64,000 bases of DNA from Crotophaga sulcirostris (taxonomy: Eukaryota > Chordata > Aves > Cuculiformes > Crotophagidae), in assembly GCA_013397455.1 (NCBI GenBank), contig VYZB01000118.1:2246846-2310845 (forward strand), read 5' to 3'. Position numbers and translations under genes: made by a program. The notes beneath the pieces were generated by a model, which searched no databases, was not told where the DNA came from, and saw only the letters and a list, made by a program, of their open reading frames with translations. Positions 49,901 to 63,500 of the stretch are shown piece by piece; within the stretch, counting starts at the first letter, position 1; the number at the start of each line of letters is the position of its first letter.

Positions 49901-51681
49901 GAAGACTGCAAGGTCCTGGCAGTGCCTGAAGCTGCAGTCCCCTATTTATTACACATTGCCACATTAACTATGCAGACAGTCTCTCTCGTGCTGCTCTGTA
50001 AGACTAAAGATACATGACTGCCAATGCCACATATCTCAGATTCTTCATCATTGAAGGGGTTTAGTTCTAGATTTGATCCTTGTAATGTGAACTCATTTTT
50101 ATTTTGTCTTATATTTCAACTTACAGAAATATTTCACCCTTGCTCTTCTCCCTGTATAGGCCTGCCTCAAATTTAGTTAAGGATTGGTTCTTTAGTTGTC
50201 AAAAGAAAGGAGAAAGCAGCTCTACTGTCCAAATTCCCATTCTAACACAAAGATGAATTCAAACCCAAGCACTTTACAACAATACCACAAAACAAACAGC
50301 CCACTAAACAGATAAGTTAGCAACAGAAAAGACAATAAACCCAAGGTCTCCACTGTATCAAATTGGAAGATAGTTTGTTATGGGCTAAACTTTCAAAGGA
50401 GACCTCACCTCAACTGCCATGTAGCCTTTGGGATACAAACTGTAAAAGCATCTAAACAGAGGCTAAACCAGCAGGAAAGCACTGCAGCACCCAGAAGAGA
50501 GAGTCAGACTGAAGTCAGTCAGACAGGGCCACTCATTTCCCCTGTCTAACTCAGGGTGCAAGTGTACAAAATCAATGAATTTTCCTCCAGCAGCACAGTA
50601 AGGACTCACTGAAATCCTTCCCTTTCAACACTGTGGCATACACAAAGCAGAACAGAGTCAGAGACTGAAGAGGAGCTGTGGGTATCACTTACACAGGAAC
50701 TGAAAAACGTGTTTTGATTGTATTTTCTCAGCTCAGTACTGATGAACTGATTACCCCACTTAGCCCACTACGTGCTGTTTTAACTTCAGTCTCTTTCCAT
50801 ACTCCTTTTCCAGCTTCCTTCTCCTTGTTACTTAGTACTCATCACTAAATCTTTTTTTTTGCTTCCTTCATTCTCTCTTTTTCCCCAAGTACAATGTAAA
50901 TGGTATATTTAAATTGTGGAAAACACAATACTATTATTCCCTTGATTTATATTCTTATCCTTTCTGCCGCTTATTTTTCTATTTTGACCAGAAGCTATTG
51001 AGAATAGACTCTGCCACCACCTCCTCTGTTTTGTACTGTCCACAGAGCAATAAGGGTCCATTCTAGTTGCCCCATAAGCACAATCATAATAAACGTTATT
51101 AATAGCAACAGTGTATTCTCTACATCAGCAATCTGGCATCACAGATTATGTATCTCCACAAAACACAGCAGTATGCACAAACTGAGAAGCTGACACCAAT
51201 TTGGCTGATTCTTCCCCCTCATTGGTTTTATAGCTGTATAAACCCCACTTCAGTGGAGTTACTCCTGATTTAAAGTAGTGCAAGCAAGAGGAGAGAGAGT
51301 CCTCTATTTCTGGCAGATAAATGAAAGAGCTCATAAAATGGAGCACACAAATTCAGAGGTCAGAGATGAGACAGTACAGAACAAGCCATCTCTTAAGCAA
51401 AGCTCAATTTTTCATCCCTGATTTTTTCTTCCTTGTCTTCCTTAACCTGTGCAGTGTCTGGACAGAGGAAATCCTTCGCAGAGCAAGGAATGGCAATGGT
51501 GGCACAAGATAAGTTGTACTATGTAGCAATTTTACTATTTCATAAGCCATGTCAGACATGAGTTACTTCAGGAGAGTGAGAAATCAAAAGAGTAAGTTTA
51601 AAATCATATGATCAAAACATCAATAGCACTAGCTCGGACTAATTTATTTACTACACAGAAGTAAAGGAGAGTCTCACCTAC

Positions 51682-51929
51682 CTGAATCATATGCAAAATC
51701 TCTAGGTTCCTGTTTAATCATCAGAGGAGGGGGGAAATTTTGACTGGCTGCACTGCCAACCATAGCATTGTGTTCATAAACTGGATCGTGGTACTCCTGC
51801 TTAAAACCTTGAGGTGGGAAGGGGATGTTTGGCTCAGACATCTGGCGCTGATATATTGGACGTCCTTCCCTTGGCATTGCAGGCAAAGGTGGGAAAGAAT
51901 TGCAAGGTTCAGAGAGCTGGCGACGAAAT
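51682..51929 (-). CDS. ETV1: ETV1 exon with RSK/PKA phosphosites and two SUMO-type sites
   Basis: A 248-bp exon, phase 2 in and phase 1 out, completing R185 and encoding residues 186-267. It starts FRRQLSEPCNSFPPLPAMPR and contains YQRQMSEPNIPFPP, GFKQEYHDPVYE, and ends PPPLMIKQEPRDFAYDS. RRQLS and RQMS are the sites known in human ETV1 as S191 and S216 (phosphorylated by RSK/MSK and PKA, raising activity); they fall at exactly those numbers here. FKQE (K228) and IKQE (K257) match SUMO or acetylation-type lysine sites of the PEA3 group. The acceptor is CCTAG|ATTTCG and the donor TCAG|GTAGGT. Small differences from human (A for T, I for M, N for S) do not touch these sites. Confidence 0.97.
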
Positions 51930-54900
51930 CTAGGACACAAGTGAGACAGGTCATGTGAAAGACTTGAGCTACATTGCATTTCCTAAAGATCTTCACAGGT
52001 CATAATTAGTGCCTGTATCACTTTCTCAGTAGAAAACGTTTTGCTTATTAGAGATGGTATTAATAATAATATATAAGACCTGTCCCCACTACAATCCTCT
52101 TTGCTTTCAATATCTTCTCTCAACAGAACGGACAAACAGGAAACACACCAGCTTCAAACTAGCAGAAAGACTGACATCCCACTATAGTTAACGTGAAGAA
52201 GGCTTAGGTAGTGTTCTCTGTTCTTTCTTCAGTATTAGCAACATATTGCTGGTACTCTAATGTACTCTTAGCATTCTACTGTTACATGGAAACCATTTGA
52301 CTACAACAAACACAAACATTTTGAATAAAGAGTATTGTCTTCTGTAACATCTGAAATCATTCCAGGGTAAAAGTCCACAGTTCTGTCCTGTCAGGGATTG
52401 TGCCATGGAAGATCTATCTGCAAGGTTGGCACTGCATTCCAGCTCTAATGGGAATGGAATGGAAGCACCCTACAAAAGGGAGAGGGTGAAAATTTTTGCC
52501 AAGAGAAACAATGCCTAAGAATTCCCCTCCTGCCATAACTTGTTTTCTTGGTCATTTCCACATGAAAGATGCCATCCATACAAGTCATTCACTACACTCA
52601 AATACTCTTGAGCCGGCATAACATCTGAGAATTCAGTTTTAAATTAACTTTATTTACATGCAACACTACTCAAGAACCCTATGCTGCTTGTTTATTCCAT
52701 AAAGTATATCTACCTTAACTAAAAATCCTGAATGTAGTTACTTGGACAACCGCAGGTTCAGAAGCACAGAGAAGAATATAGGATGTTATTTTCCCACTGC
52801 GTCTGATGAACTGCACAAAGTCTTCCTGTCATCTCCTGCAGATTACCACAGTAGTGGTAACCATTACTGTAGCAATATTGTGTCTACACTAATCCACAGC
52901 AGATGCAACATTCTTGCAATAAACTGCTTCCTAGTCCTGTTATCACTCATCATGAACAAGATGCTTTTCTTTAAAAAAAAAAAACCTATGTCTTTTTTTT
53001 TTTCAAATTTCTCACTGTCACACTGAAAAAAAAAAATAGTCAAGAACTAATCATTCTTCAGCTTCCTGTACTTTGGACCTGAACCGACTTTGGCTCACAC
53101 AAGCAAAAGCGGATATCCTCTTGCCAAAAACTGGGTGAATGGAGAAGAATGTAGGGGTTTGATTGCACAGGCGATACAATCCTTGACTACCAACTCATAT
53201 GTAGTACATGTTTCTGAAACAATTTGAACTCCACTAATGTCTGACATAATACTGCTGTGAATTCAGTTTGACAAATATTTACTGTTATAATTATAAATAC
53301 TGTGGGAGCTACAGAGATAGAAACTATTACAATGTAGTAGTGTAGACAAAATGATTTTTTTTAATGATGCTGTAAATATTATATTTTGCAGTAGAAAGAG
53401 TGTTGCACTGTAACACTGGATTTTGCAATTCCACCTACACCTGCAGAAAATAAACTTAGAAACTCAAATGTATTATGAAACAGTTAAGCTGACTGGCACT
53501 GCATTCATTTCCCTCTTTTCCTTTTTTCATTAGCCAAAAAAAGAAGCAGAAATTATCATTAAGAACTGTCAAGGAGTGAATCAGAAAATTGCAACTTGAA
53601 GTTAAAATAAGAAACAGGCTCACTCACAAAGCCTCAAAGGAAGTTAATAATAATTGTTGTACTGGAAGCTTTGTATGGAATCAAGCCATTTGTTTATACA
53701 AGTGGATTTGATTCCTGTTGGTACTTGTTAGGACCACTTATCGTTCATATATTCATGCCCTGTATGAAGATGTATGGGCTGTATGTTCCAGATACTAATG
53801 CTATCTTATGCCTCCAATGCATGTTCCAAAGAAACATATCTCGAGTTATAGATTTTTATATGGGCTCATGTAGGTAGGTCATTTGTTTAAATGACATTTT
53901 CTGAATACATTCATTGTAGTAGCCTATCACCTTGTAAATCAGGAAGATTTGAATGTCACAAAAATATAAAGTATATATTTGCTTCAAACAACTAAAAGTG
54001 AGAAGATTCAAAAAAAAAGAAAATAGGGGAAAATATCTTCTACTACAATTGTACCTTTCTTTGAAAAAAAAGAAGAAAATGAGATTTTTTTGGCCGAGTC
54101 AGCTATTTGGGACTTCACTAGAACACATGATGTTCTATCATGGAAGGGAAGCATTAGTGCAAAATGCCCTAAAGAACATGAATATCAAAGACAGCAGGGA
54201 GAATCAAGCAATGAGCCTACAAAGCTTGTGCAGAGAAAGTGTTTCAGGTACAGAAAAATATAGTAAGGTGTATTCAAATCTCTGTAAATACTCAAATTAG
54301 GGCTGGCATACAGCTTCAGTACTATTTTAACAAGTTGCCCCAAAAACAAAAGATTTTTTCATCTGAAAAATCTTATTACTGCACTCTGCACAGAAGCCAT
54401 TTAGCTTCTGGAAATTTCAGTCTCTTGACAACTTGACTTTGGTGTATATAAAGAAACACATTTATCCACCATCCTGTAATCAGAAACGCTGCATGGCTTC
54501 ACTGGGGGCCTGCGTAGAGGGAAGGAGAAAAGACGGTGACTATGGCAGCTGAAGGGGCCAATTCAGTGCTTCTTTACCACTAGGAGGGCTTATAGAGAAT
54601 CTTGGGTGATATTTAAAACTATCTCAGCGTAGAACAAACCAGCAATATAAACCTTAGCAACCCCCTTCAGAAGTGATCTGCACAAATCCCTGGAGATAAT
54701 AGCCCTTATTAGAGCAGAAGCATGCAAATTGCGCTCCCAACAACTGTGATTTTCTTTTCAGGTGCTTCTTAATTTCCTAAAGTTTAAGCACTAAGTTGAG
54801 TTTCTGAACATATATATGTCTTTATACAGAGCTAAAATTTTAAATGCTCAGAGCAATCACACACCACCACAGACAAAAAGAGGATCATGCAATAAAGGTT

Positions 54901-55659
54901 ACGACAAACAAGTGCTTGGTCTCAAAAATCAGGGAAATGCACTGAGCATATCTATTGCAAAACTGAGCTACGAAAGATAGTCAGTTGTCTGGGGATTTCT
55001 AACTTATCAAAACAAAACAGGGTGACCTCAGGACAGTTTAAGCTTTAATTCTAGTCTCTAGCTCTTGTGGCTTTTACTCAGACTAATGTTATTTAAGCAC
55101 AGTTTATGTTGGCATCTTCGTTTGTTTGAAATGCTATATTTCAGAAGGGGCTGGAAAAATGACCCGTGCTTCCAAAGAATATTCTGAAGCAGTAACACCA
55201 TAACATGGTCACTTATCTCTTAGATAGGTGAATTGCTTAGTAAGAGGTCAGATATTTATAGGCAGTACCATGCCTGCTAGCGACTTTTTTACCTTGTAGG
55301 ACTTACCAGCCTCAAGTGAATCACAGAACAGCCCAAGTTGGAAGGGTCTTTGAAAGACAATCTAGTCCAACCTTTTCTGGGAAAGGGGACTTAGATGTCC
55401 TGCAATCACTCTCACAATAATCAGGTCATAAAAACCTTGTCACTACCAATATGAACTCCTACTGAAGTCCATTAAGTCGGGTGGCAGCCTTTCACAAAAC
55501 ATACATATTTCTGACACTCTGAACCTTGCTGGTTTTCACCTTCGTTCTCCGACCTGAAAGGGAATAGTTGTGGGGAGGAAGCTGGTGCTACCCTATATGA
55601 GACTTGCAACTATAACTGAAAATTCTTTCTGCATGGGTCCCTCACATTTTGGGGTTTAC
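51930..55659 (-). other. ETV1: ETV1 intron, 3730 bp
   Basis: AT-rich intron with several A/T homopolymers (for example 52970-53036 and 53999-54080) and a minus-strand CR1 end at 55318-55445. No nested gene seen; the 115-codon ORF at 53953-54300 is lysine-rich low complexity and judged chance. Confidence 0.8.
55318..55445 (-). mobile_element. CR1 LINE 3' end fragment
   Basis: 'aatcacagaacagcccaagt', then 'tggaagggtctttgaaagac' and 'aatctagtccaacctttt' are the reverse complement of the CR1 3' end (recalled as 'ggttggaagggacctttgaaagatc' etc.). Short, truncated and diverged beyond about 55445. Confidence 0.8.
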
Positions 55660-55848
55660 CTGTGGTCCATAGGGAAGCTGTTCTCTTGAATGGACTGGGA
55701 TGGAGGGAGATGGGTAGGGAAAACTCGGTCGGGTTTAGGAGTCTGAGCTGAGTTTGGGGAGGCATGGTGCAGCGGCGACACAGGAGTGCTGGATGGCGTC
55801 GGTGGGTTGGAGGGCCTCATTCCCACTTGTGGCTTTTGATCATAGGCA
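55660..55848 (-). CDS. ETV1: ETV1 exon (proline/serine-rich central region)
   Basis: A 189-bp exon completing S122, encoding residues 123-184 and the first two bases of R185 (phase 2 in, phase 2 out; symmetric). It reads AYDQKPQVGMRPSNPPTPSS, then TPVSPLHHASPNSAQTPKPD, and ends PMDH. The region is rich in proline, serine and threonine, including several SP/TP sites suited to MAP-kinase phosphorylation, a known mode of ETV1 regulation. The acceptor is CGACAG|TGCCTATG and the donor CACAG|GTAAAC, both canonical. It is the most variable of the exons relative to human (AQ for TH, V for A, T for A, and QENSF for PDSSY). Confidence 0.96.
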
Positions 55849-57404
55849 CTGTCGGTAAGGCAAGGGTAAAGAAGGTCAGTTTATTTTCTCTGAAATAAAT
55901 AAGTAGCATCTACCTCCAGAAAACAATTCCATGTCACGTGTACAAGTTTTTTATTATAGTTACCTTATTAACCAGTTTGGGGCAGAGGAATTCTCTACTT
56001 TACATTGCAAAGAGCATAGGAAAAGTCATGTAAGAGGAAAGTAGTTCAACACAGCATTTTCTTCTCAGGGGCATAGAAATTTATCCTTAAAGGATTCAGT
56101 CTTAGAGTGACATTCTAACAGGAGTATACAAAATACATAAAAGTATATGCACCTGGACTAGAGCACGAAGAGCCAGCAGTGCCCGTCAAGACTCTTTTTT
56201 AAAGCTCACACAAATCACAAAGTGAGACAGTAAAATAATACAGCCAGAGGGAAGGGATCTGACCCAGAAAAACAATGGTATGTTGGCTTAGCTACCACAC
56301 TAGGATGTCAGCAGCCTCTCCTGATGTTTTTGGTTTTTTTTCCCCCTCTCTCTCAAAACTCAAGTGCTGGTCCTACAAATACACAGATGCAATTTTCAAA
56401 GGTGTCCTAAATCAGGAAAGGATTCGAGTACACTTTGATCATCCCTCCTTCTAAACAGGAAAAATGCGGACATTAGGCAGATAGTAAGCATAAACTTGGA
56501 GACTTTCCTGTGTCAGGTCCATAGCACTGATCCAATTCATCAATGTATGCATTAATTTTTGAAATCAAAATCACTCCTTTATAACTGGCAAAGTTGCCCA
56601 TCTCCCTCCCACCCCTTTCATATCCAAAAAAGTTAAATGGCAATGCTCTAAGTGCTCACAGTTTTGGTAGCACATTAATGAAAATAAAAACTCACAAGCT
56701 AGATAAAAGATTCTAAAATAGACTGAAATGTCAATAAGAAACCTTTCGCTGCTGACACTAAAGGAAGGAGTGACATGTAAGTAGAAACCAAAAGAAAGTC
56801 AATAAAGAATGCAGTAAGCTCCTCCACCCCCACAAATAAATAAAGCTTTTATTATCCATCCCTATAAAAGAGGACAACTTGCTTTTGAGTAGATAACAAA
56901 GATGCAGAGCCTAATTGAATACTATTTTAAATTGTAATCACCCATGAATACACACATATAACATCTGTAAAACTTGTCAAATAAATATGTAAATCGTTGG
57001 TCAGACCTGCCAATCTCTTGCCTGTTACACAGATCTCTTGTACTTTCCTAATGCGTGTAATGCATTTTGAAAGTACTTTCAACACAACTTACAGAAAACC
57101 AGACACTCCTTCCTTCTATTTCACACTTGCACCCTGGGTTTTTAAATTCTGGCTATCTCCCATGGAGAAGGAATGGAGAACATGCATTCTGATGAAAAAC
57201 ATTGCTTTAAAATGGTTATGTAAGTGTTTGATACAACTGTGAACAACTCCATCAGTGTTCATCAGCTAAATGCATTATCTCATCAGTCTGTTATCTGCTG
57301 AAGAGGTAACTTTTATAAGATCTCTATTATGGTTTTATTACTCTTTAGTCAGTCCTCATTTAAATCAGCAGTTCTCACTGCAAACATGCTTCTGATTGTT
57401 TTAC
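55849..57404 (-). other. ETV1: ETV1 intron, 1556 bp
   Basis: Short AT-rich intron with donor GTCAG|GTAAAA. Contains no recognised repeat or nested gene. Confidence 0.85.
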
Positions 57405-57534
57405 CTGACATTGTACAGGCACTTTTCCCCATAACTGAACTTGAATGGTTGCTCTTGACTGCAAGTGGAGCCAAGTTCCGAACATGGGCTATGGGGCTCC
57501 TTCTTGATTTTCACAGGGAGACCATGAAAAGCCA
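57405..57534 (-). CDS. ETV1: ETV1 exon ([12 protein letters not shown] region), most 5' exon in the window
   Basis: A 130-bp exon completing L79 and encoding residues 80-121 plus the first two bases of S122 (phase 1 in, phase 2 out). It reads [20 protein letters not shown], then [22 protein letters not shown]. It follows the N-terminal acidic activation domain, which is encoded by exons outside the window. IKKEP is a SUMO-type site (K89 region) shared by PEA3 proteins, and [18 protein letters not shown] is a conserved PEA3-group block. The acceptor is CTCTTTCCAG|TGGCTT and the donor TCAG|GTAAAA. With the seven later exons this gives 398 complete codons, exactly the 80-477 portion of a 477-residue ETV1. 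Confidence 0.97.
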
Positions 57535-60500
57535 CTGGAAAGAGAAAGAAAATGTAATTAAAACCCAAGTACAATATTAACAAAGAGCTTTCTCAACTAA
57601 GCTAGACACTGCTAATTAAACACGATTAATTAAACCACTGCGATACTAAAAACAACATAGGAAATAAACATTTCAAATATTTCTTTGGGTGTCAACTGAA
57701 AAATAGACACCAGAGATCCTTCGCATTGGCTATTAGCACTTTTATTGTTTAATAGAATGATGGCCAGGATCCCATCTCATTAGCAGGAAAATAACGGCCC
57801 ACTTATATTTGGCTTAACTACTGTAAATGTTGTCAGAGGCAAAATACTTCCCAGGCACCAAATGTTTCTAAGTAATATTGGTGAGGTAGCTTTTAGCTAT
57901 AAATGCAATAGTAGTCCACTGCAAAGAGTGCCACACAAATTACTCCAAAATAAATTTCTCATGTATCGGCCTCTGTAATCTTTTTGTCCCACAGAATGCA
58001 TGAAAATTTGCAGTGAAACTTATGAAACTGGATGATTACATGCACCTTAAGTTACAAGTAGCATCTGAAAAAATACACAAGAAATTGCTTCAGTAATTTT
58101 TCTCAAAAATACACACAAAGAAAAACTTCTGGCCTCACCAAAGTCGACAGCAAATGTGATATAGACACAAATTGAGAAAAAAAAATTAATAATACTTTTT
58201 CAAAAGATAAAAAGAACAAAGGGAGTGTGGCAGAAATGCAGCATTAATTAGAAGCACAAGTCAGTCTGCATTAAGAAAAAGGCCAAAGGTAAAGACAAGG
58301 TTAACCAGCATATCAGTTTAAGCCAGCCATCTTTCCTTATTTCATAGACAACCTTAACCAAAATTAAAGCAGAAGAAAATTCAAAGTTCACTTGACCTAG
58401 ACAAATCTGAAGTAAATGGCTAGGAGGACAAAGGACTAAAAGACAGCTATTTAACAGCTTAACACACCCTTCAAGTTTTAAATAAAATGAGGTTGTAAAT
58501 ATATTTTTGAAGTCTGAGAAGCCTAGAGTTCGGAGATCAATTTTATCACCGATTTTTGATGCTGTCACCAAAACACAGTAGTTTGCACATCATGCTCCAG
58601 CCTGACACAGACACTTGAGCCCCCTTGGAAATCCCTGTACGTGCAGCAGTCCTGGTTAGAGAACCTCAGAACAAAATGAAGTCATTGTCATACACCATCA
58701 AGTACTATATTTTCTCTTCTCTTGCAGCTGAACTTAGGAAAGGCAGTATGTTACACACTATGCGTTTTCTGATACTGATGCACCTGCGTACACACACACA
58801 TGTTCTGTGGGGAGGGGAAGGTAAATGAAATGCTGTCTAAGAAGTAAGCATCGGTACAAATAAACTCTGATTTATAAGTATCTAAGATCTGGATTCCAGA
58901 TTCTCACTACGGGTCTTCCCACAGTTGGGCAACATTCAAAGTACGCCATCATAAATGGGTCCTTCTGTACCCGTTGACAGCTCCTACTATTGTCTTTCAG
59001 CTGAGACAACTGCAAGACGGCACTACATTATTTTGCCACATATTTTCACAAAGTTCACAAGAATTTTCTCTAAAACTGCTATCTAGCTACTATATTTGGT
59101 AGATGATAGTCAATTATCTGGAAAGATTACAAAGGAAAGGCAGACAGTGTAACAGGTACACAAATGTATATGCTGTGCATAGTAACTTCAGAAACAGAGA
59201 TGAAAAGTGGCGAATGTCACAACAAGGAAAGAACTATTTCCGAATAAAATTAACTGACCTTAATACTAAAATAAAAGAATGCATAGACTTCTTGAATAAA
59301 GATTCTCAAATTTAATAATACGGCAAAATGCAGCCCAGTCAGCCTTCCACCGTAATGGTAAAGCACGATGACAACCTGTATGTTGTTTTGGGATTTTGCT
59401 TGTGAACTTTTATTGTCAACTCTCCTTGCCTGTCTTGGTCAGATAATGCATGCCGCACATTTAATGCATATGATGGGCCCTGCAACTCCAGGACAGTGCC
59501 TCCGACGCAAAGGTAGGCAATCTCTTTGACTTGAATCAGAGAAACACAACTGCAACAGGGCTCTTTTTTAAAGCCAGTATCACATATTTGCACAAAGGCC
59601 ACATGCGGCTCTATTTTTTTTTTTTTATTTTAACTTTGCTACTTCCTCGGAGTTAATCTGTTATGAAAAATTACTTCCCTTATTTATTTTTAAATAACGG
59701 GAGTACTGAGACTCCCACACCACAGCCCTGTGTGGAGAACTGGCTGGGTATTTCATCACAGCGCTGAGAGCCTGAACGTCTGCTAACAGGCAGTTTTCCA
59801 GCTCACTGGCACAGGCACAAGTGAAAGCAGCACATTCATTTTGTGCAATTTGCTTTACCTTCCCACATGGAGTTGGTGCATGTAAAAGGCTGTTAAGTAC
59901 TAAATTATTCCTTATCAAATCACCATCATCTGGAGTCATGATCAACACTAATTAAATTACTTTTACTGAACACGGCTCCAGCCTGCTGCCTCGGCTGCGA
60001 GGTACATTTTATTTTGCTTACTGTACAGTCCTAGCAAGGTACAGGGCACACTGCTAGAAGGCATTTGTGCTGTAGTTTTAATTAAAGTTTACCTCACCTT
60101 CCTCCCAGCTTTATAAGCTAGGGTAAAGTGTATCAAATCAAGTAGGTTAACGCCTTCATTTCATTTAGGGAAAGCATTACAGTCCAAAGTGATTTTATAT
60201 TAGATCTTTATCTTAACTATGGCCAGAAAGATAATGTAGCTGTAAAATTTGAAGCCTTCCTCGGGCAGTTCCCTGACACAGTCACCATACTAAGCTTTAT
60301 CTGTAACTCCTTAAGTGTACACTTTTAGAGGCAGAATGGAAAAAATATCCTGAGAAAAATATATACTGCATTTTGCAGGGGGTTTTTTGAAGGCTACTCA
60401 GTCTTTCAAACCATATCTTAAGAGTGGCTGAAGATGACAGATTTATTCCAACAGTGAAATTTCAAGCATGCAAAACAGCTCTTGTATCATCACTGAAATG

Positions 60501-63500
60501 CTCCACCCATCACTCCTCATTCTCGTGCGACACTCATTTTATAGTGTACCTATTAAAACAGATTTTAAACATATACCATTTGCTAAGTTGGACTTTATAT
60601 TATGTTTTCAGTTCGTTTTCTTTTGAGGAGAGTGAAGTTGCTTATTTATACTGTCTAATTTTAGTGCAGCATACCAGGCTACCAACATGTACAAATTAAC
60701 TAAATGACATTTTAAACAACAAACTCCTCACCACTTCTTTCTTCCTGATGGCAAATTCATTTTACTTAACCCCAGAACAACCCTACCAAAGTAACAGCCA
60801 CTCTGCTTTTATAATGACCTTATTAAGAAGTGACCAAGGGCCAAGATTTCACCCCAAGTGATTTCCTACAGATAACTACCTCCAAACTCCAAAGGCAAAC
60901 AATCTTACAACATGTATTTGAATGGATGGTTTGAACATCTCATCTCAACTACTGGGGAAAGTCAGGCTTATTGGTATCAGAAAGGACTCAATCCACAGAC
61001 CCTGTCTGGAGCTCCTCTGAAGCCAACATGCAGATATAAGGCAAGCTGAAAGGCTGCTACTATCTGTAGTAAATTGATTACAGTATAAGACATTACTGTA
61101 TGCATATTCTCTGTGTATAAATATATCTATATCTACACAGTCACAGGACTTGTATGTTACACATAATGCGTTATTGTACAGACCTGGCTTTTATACAAAA
61201 CAAAATCACCATGAAGTAGACTCGTGCAGAAGGTGCAAAAACTTTGTTTGGAAGTAATATATTCTTTTGCTATCTGTCAACAGACTAATTCCCAAATATT
61301 TTGTTCATAATAACACCCATTTTAAGACTCAAACACGGAACAATTTTATTAAGAACACTGAAACTAAAGGAGGAATCGGTTTGTCTCAGAGGTGACTGAT
61401 TTATGTACTTTCTAGTCTGAGAAACTGGAAATGTACCACCTCTGCACAGATAGAACCGAATCACTTCTTTTGAGAAAGCCCCAGAAACGCACTGCATCAA
61501 ATATAAAAATAATGGCCTAAAATATTTTTCAATTCAAGAGATGGTTATCCAAGATGAAGAAGAAATGAGGACAATTTTACATGAAATTGCAAGTCATTTC
61601 TCTTTGGAGAAAAAAGTTAGTTTATAATCTGCAAACTTCAGATTCCTGTCCAGAACATAAAATAAAATCTGATTTTATTTTCTGAAGAAGAAGAATTGAT
61701 TTAAACGTATTTTTAAAAGGCATGAACTATTACTGGTAATTCAGTGATGTTGGCTAACGGCAGGCAATCTTGACTCCACTGACCAAAGAGATAACGATGT
61801 CTCATTATCAGTGCTTGTAGGGCAAAAGCATTTACTATAGGGTATAAAATCAACTGACAGCAGCAACCTTGCTTGCGCCAGAGAACTCCAGTGTCTCCTA
61901 AGTAATACTACATTCACGTATATTAAGTTTGAGGACTTTGTGTACCTGCAGAGAAAAGGAAGTAACCAGGAAGTCAAACTAAGTCATGCCCCAAACATTC
62001 CTGCTGTATGTTTCTGAACTGCTTTTTGCATTTATGCTCTCAAATTACCCTCTAAACCCAATTCAGTAAGTAAACTCGTTCATTTTTATAATTGATTGAG
62101 GCAAAACTGTTAATATGCAATGTAAGTTTAGAGAGATATCTTCTGAATAGAGGGGATTTGGTTTTCTTTACAGTAAGATGAAAAGATAGAAGATGTAAAA
62201 ATACTTAAATTAATATTACCATAACTCCAGGTGCTAGACTGACTGAGGTGACCCAAGTTAATACTTGTGAGAATTTCAAAAGTAAGAAGAGAATGTCCCT
62301 GTACTGACAAAGCCAATATTGTCAAACTTTAAATCTATCTCCCAATACACACAGAAATGCAGTAGGCACTTCAGATACATCAGTCTCTCCAAGATTCTTT
62401 TCCAGTACATTTACCTCTGCCAAGCCCTCCCCTTCCCCCAACACACAAAAATCCATTACTAAAGGGTCTAATCTCAGCTATCAGCACAGAGTGCCTTTTA
62501 TGGAGCCATTAAACCATTTCTCTTGTTTACAGTGCCTGAAGAAAGATGTGAATTATGTCTGTGACAAAACAGGCGATAACATTTCTAAACTGCTATCAAA
62601 ATGCAAACTGAAATACACTTAAGGACAGGGACCCTAATTCGTGTTTTTGCAATTTTCCTCGCTCACTATAACTTAACAGCATTCACCTGATGATTCAAAC
62701 AAATTATTTATGCTGTAAGTACAACAGGTAGACATTTCAATTAAAAAAAAAATCTACTTTCAATAAACAAACAGTTTATTGAACGGTTCATTAAGGAGGG
62801 TAAAGTGCCGGTTACTTCTCGGGTGATAGTAATGACCTAGGTGTTCTTATCAGTAGACATTTAAAGAAAATCCAAACACAACATTGTGGGTTCACATGAG
62901 GCCTGAAATGCTCTATTCCTGCAACAGTTGCTTACCATTTGAATTAGACATTCAGCATAGGTATTTGCAGTTCTGATGTAATGAGCTACAAAACTAAATA
63001 CCTTCTATATGACCTTCCAGGTGGAAATGGTAGGCTTTATACATATTTTCTGAAGACGTTTCAAAAATGTATATTTAACTTATAAAACAATAGCCTCCTG
63101 CATTCTGAAGTCCATTTATTATTTATTTCTAGATCATTATGATTTGAGCTGCAGACCTTTGTAGATAGCTACACTCTGAATTTAAACAATCATTTAACAG
63201 TCATCTGATTAAAGACAACGTGATGCCAGAGCAGGGTGCTCTTCCCATCTCATTCCACCATACATTAACATGAAAAATTTCACCAGTTATCTTTGGGATG
63301 CACAGGAGGAATTAGTGAAGCAGGTACTGACCATTCCTTCATACCCCAGAGATTACTGCTGCTGCAACTGAATGTGGTATGTAGCCTAGTATACGAACAA
63401 GAACTGAAATAAAAACATCATATTGGAGAGGTGAGAGATGAAGAGAGGTAGGAGGATGGAAAAATCTAGTAAAGGTTGGTAACCAAGTCTTTCCAGCTAA

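Larger units (their letters stand above)
39139..51681 (-). other. ETV1: ETV1 intron, 12.5 kb
   Basis: The largest intron in the window. Donor CAG|GTAGGTGAG at the 51682 side (a second GT lies 4 bases on; using it would shift the frame). It contains a minus-strand CR1 (42466-43215), an ancient CR1-like fragment plus a SINE-like motif (46680-46918), a polypurine/G-run tract (46532-46590), and otherwise AT-rich sequence. The block at about 45545-45850 is unusually complex for this intron and may be a conserved noncoding element. No nested gene seen. Confidence 0.8.

Noticed and set aside
53953..54300. 115-codon ORF rich in lysine
   Set aside because: Runs through AAA-rich simple sequence; no domain recognised.
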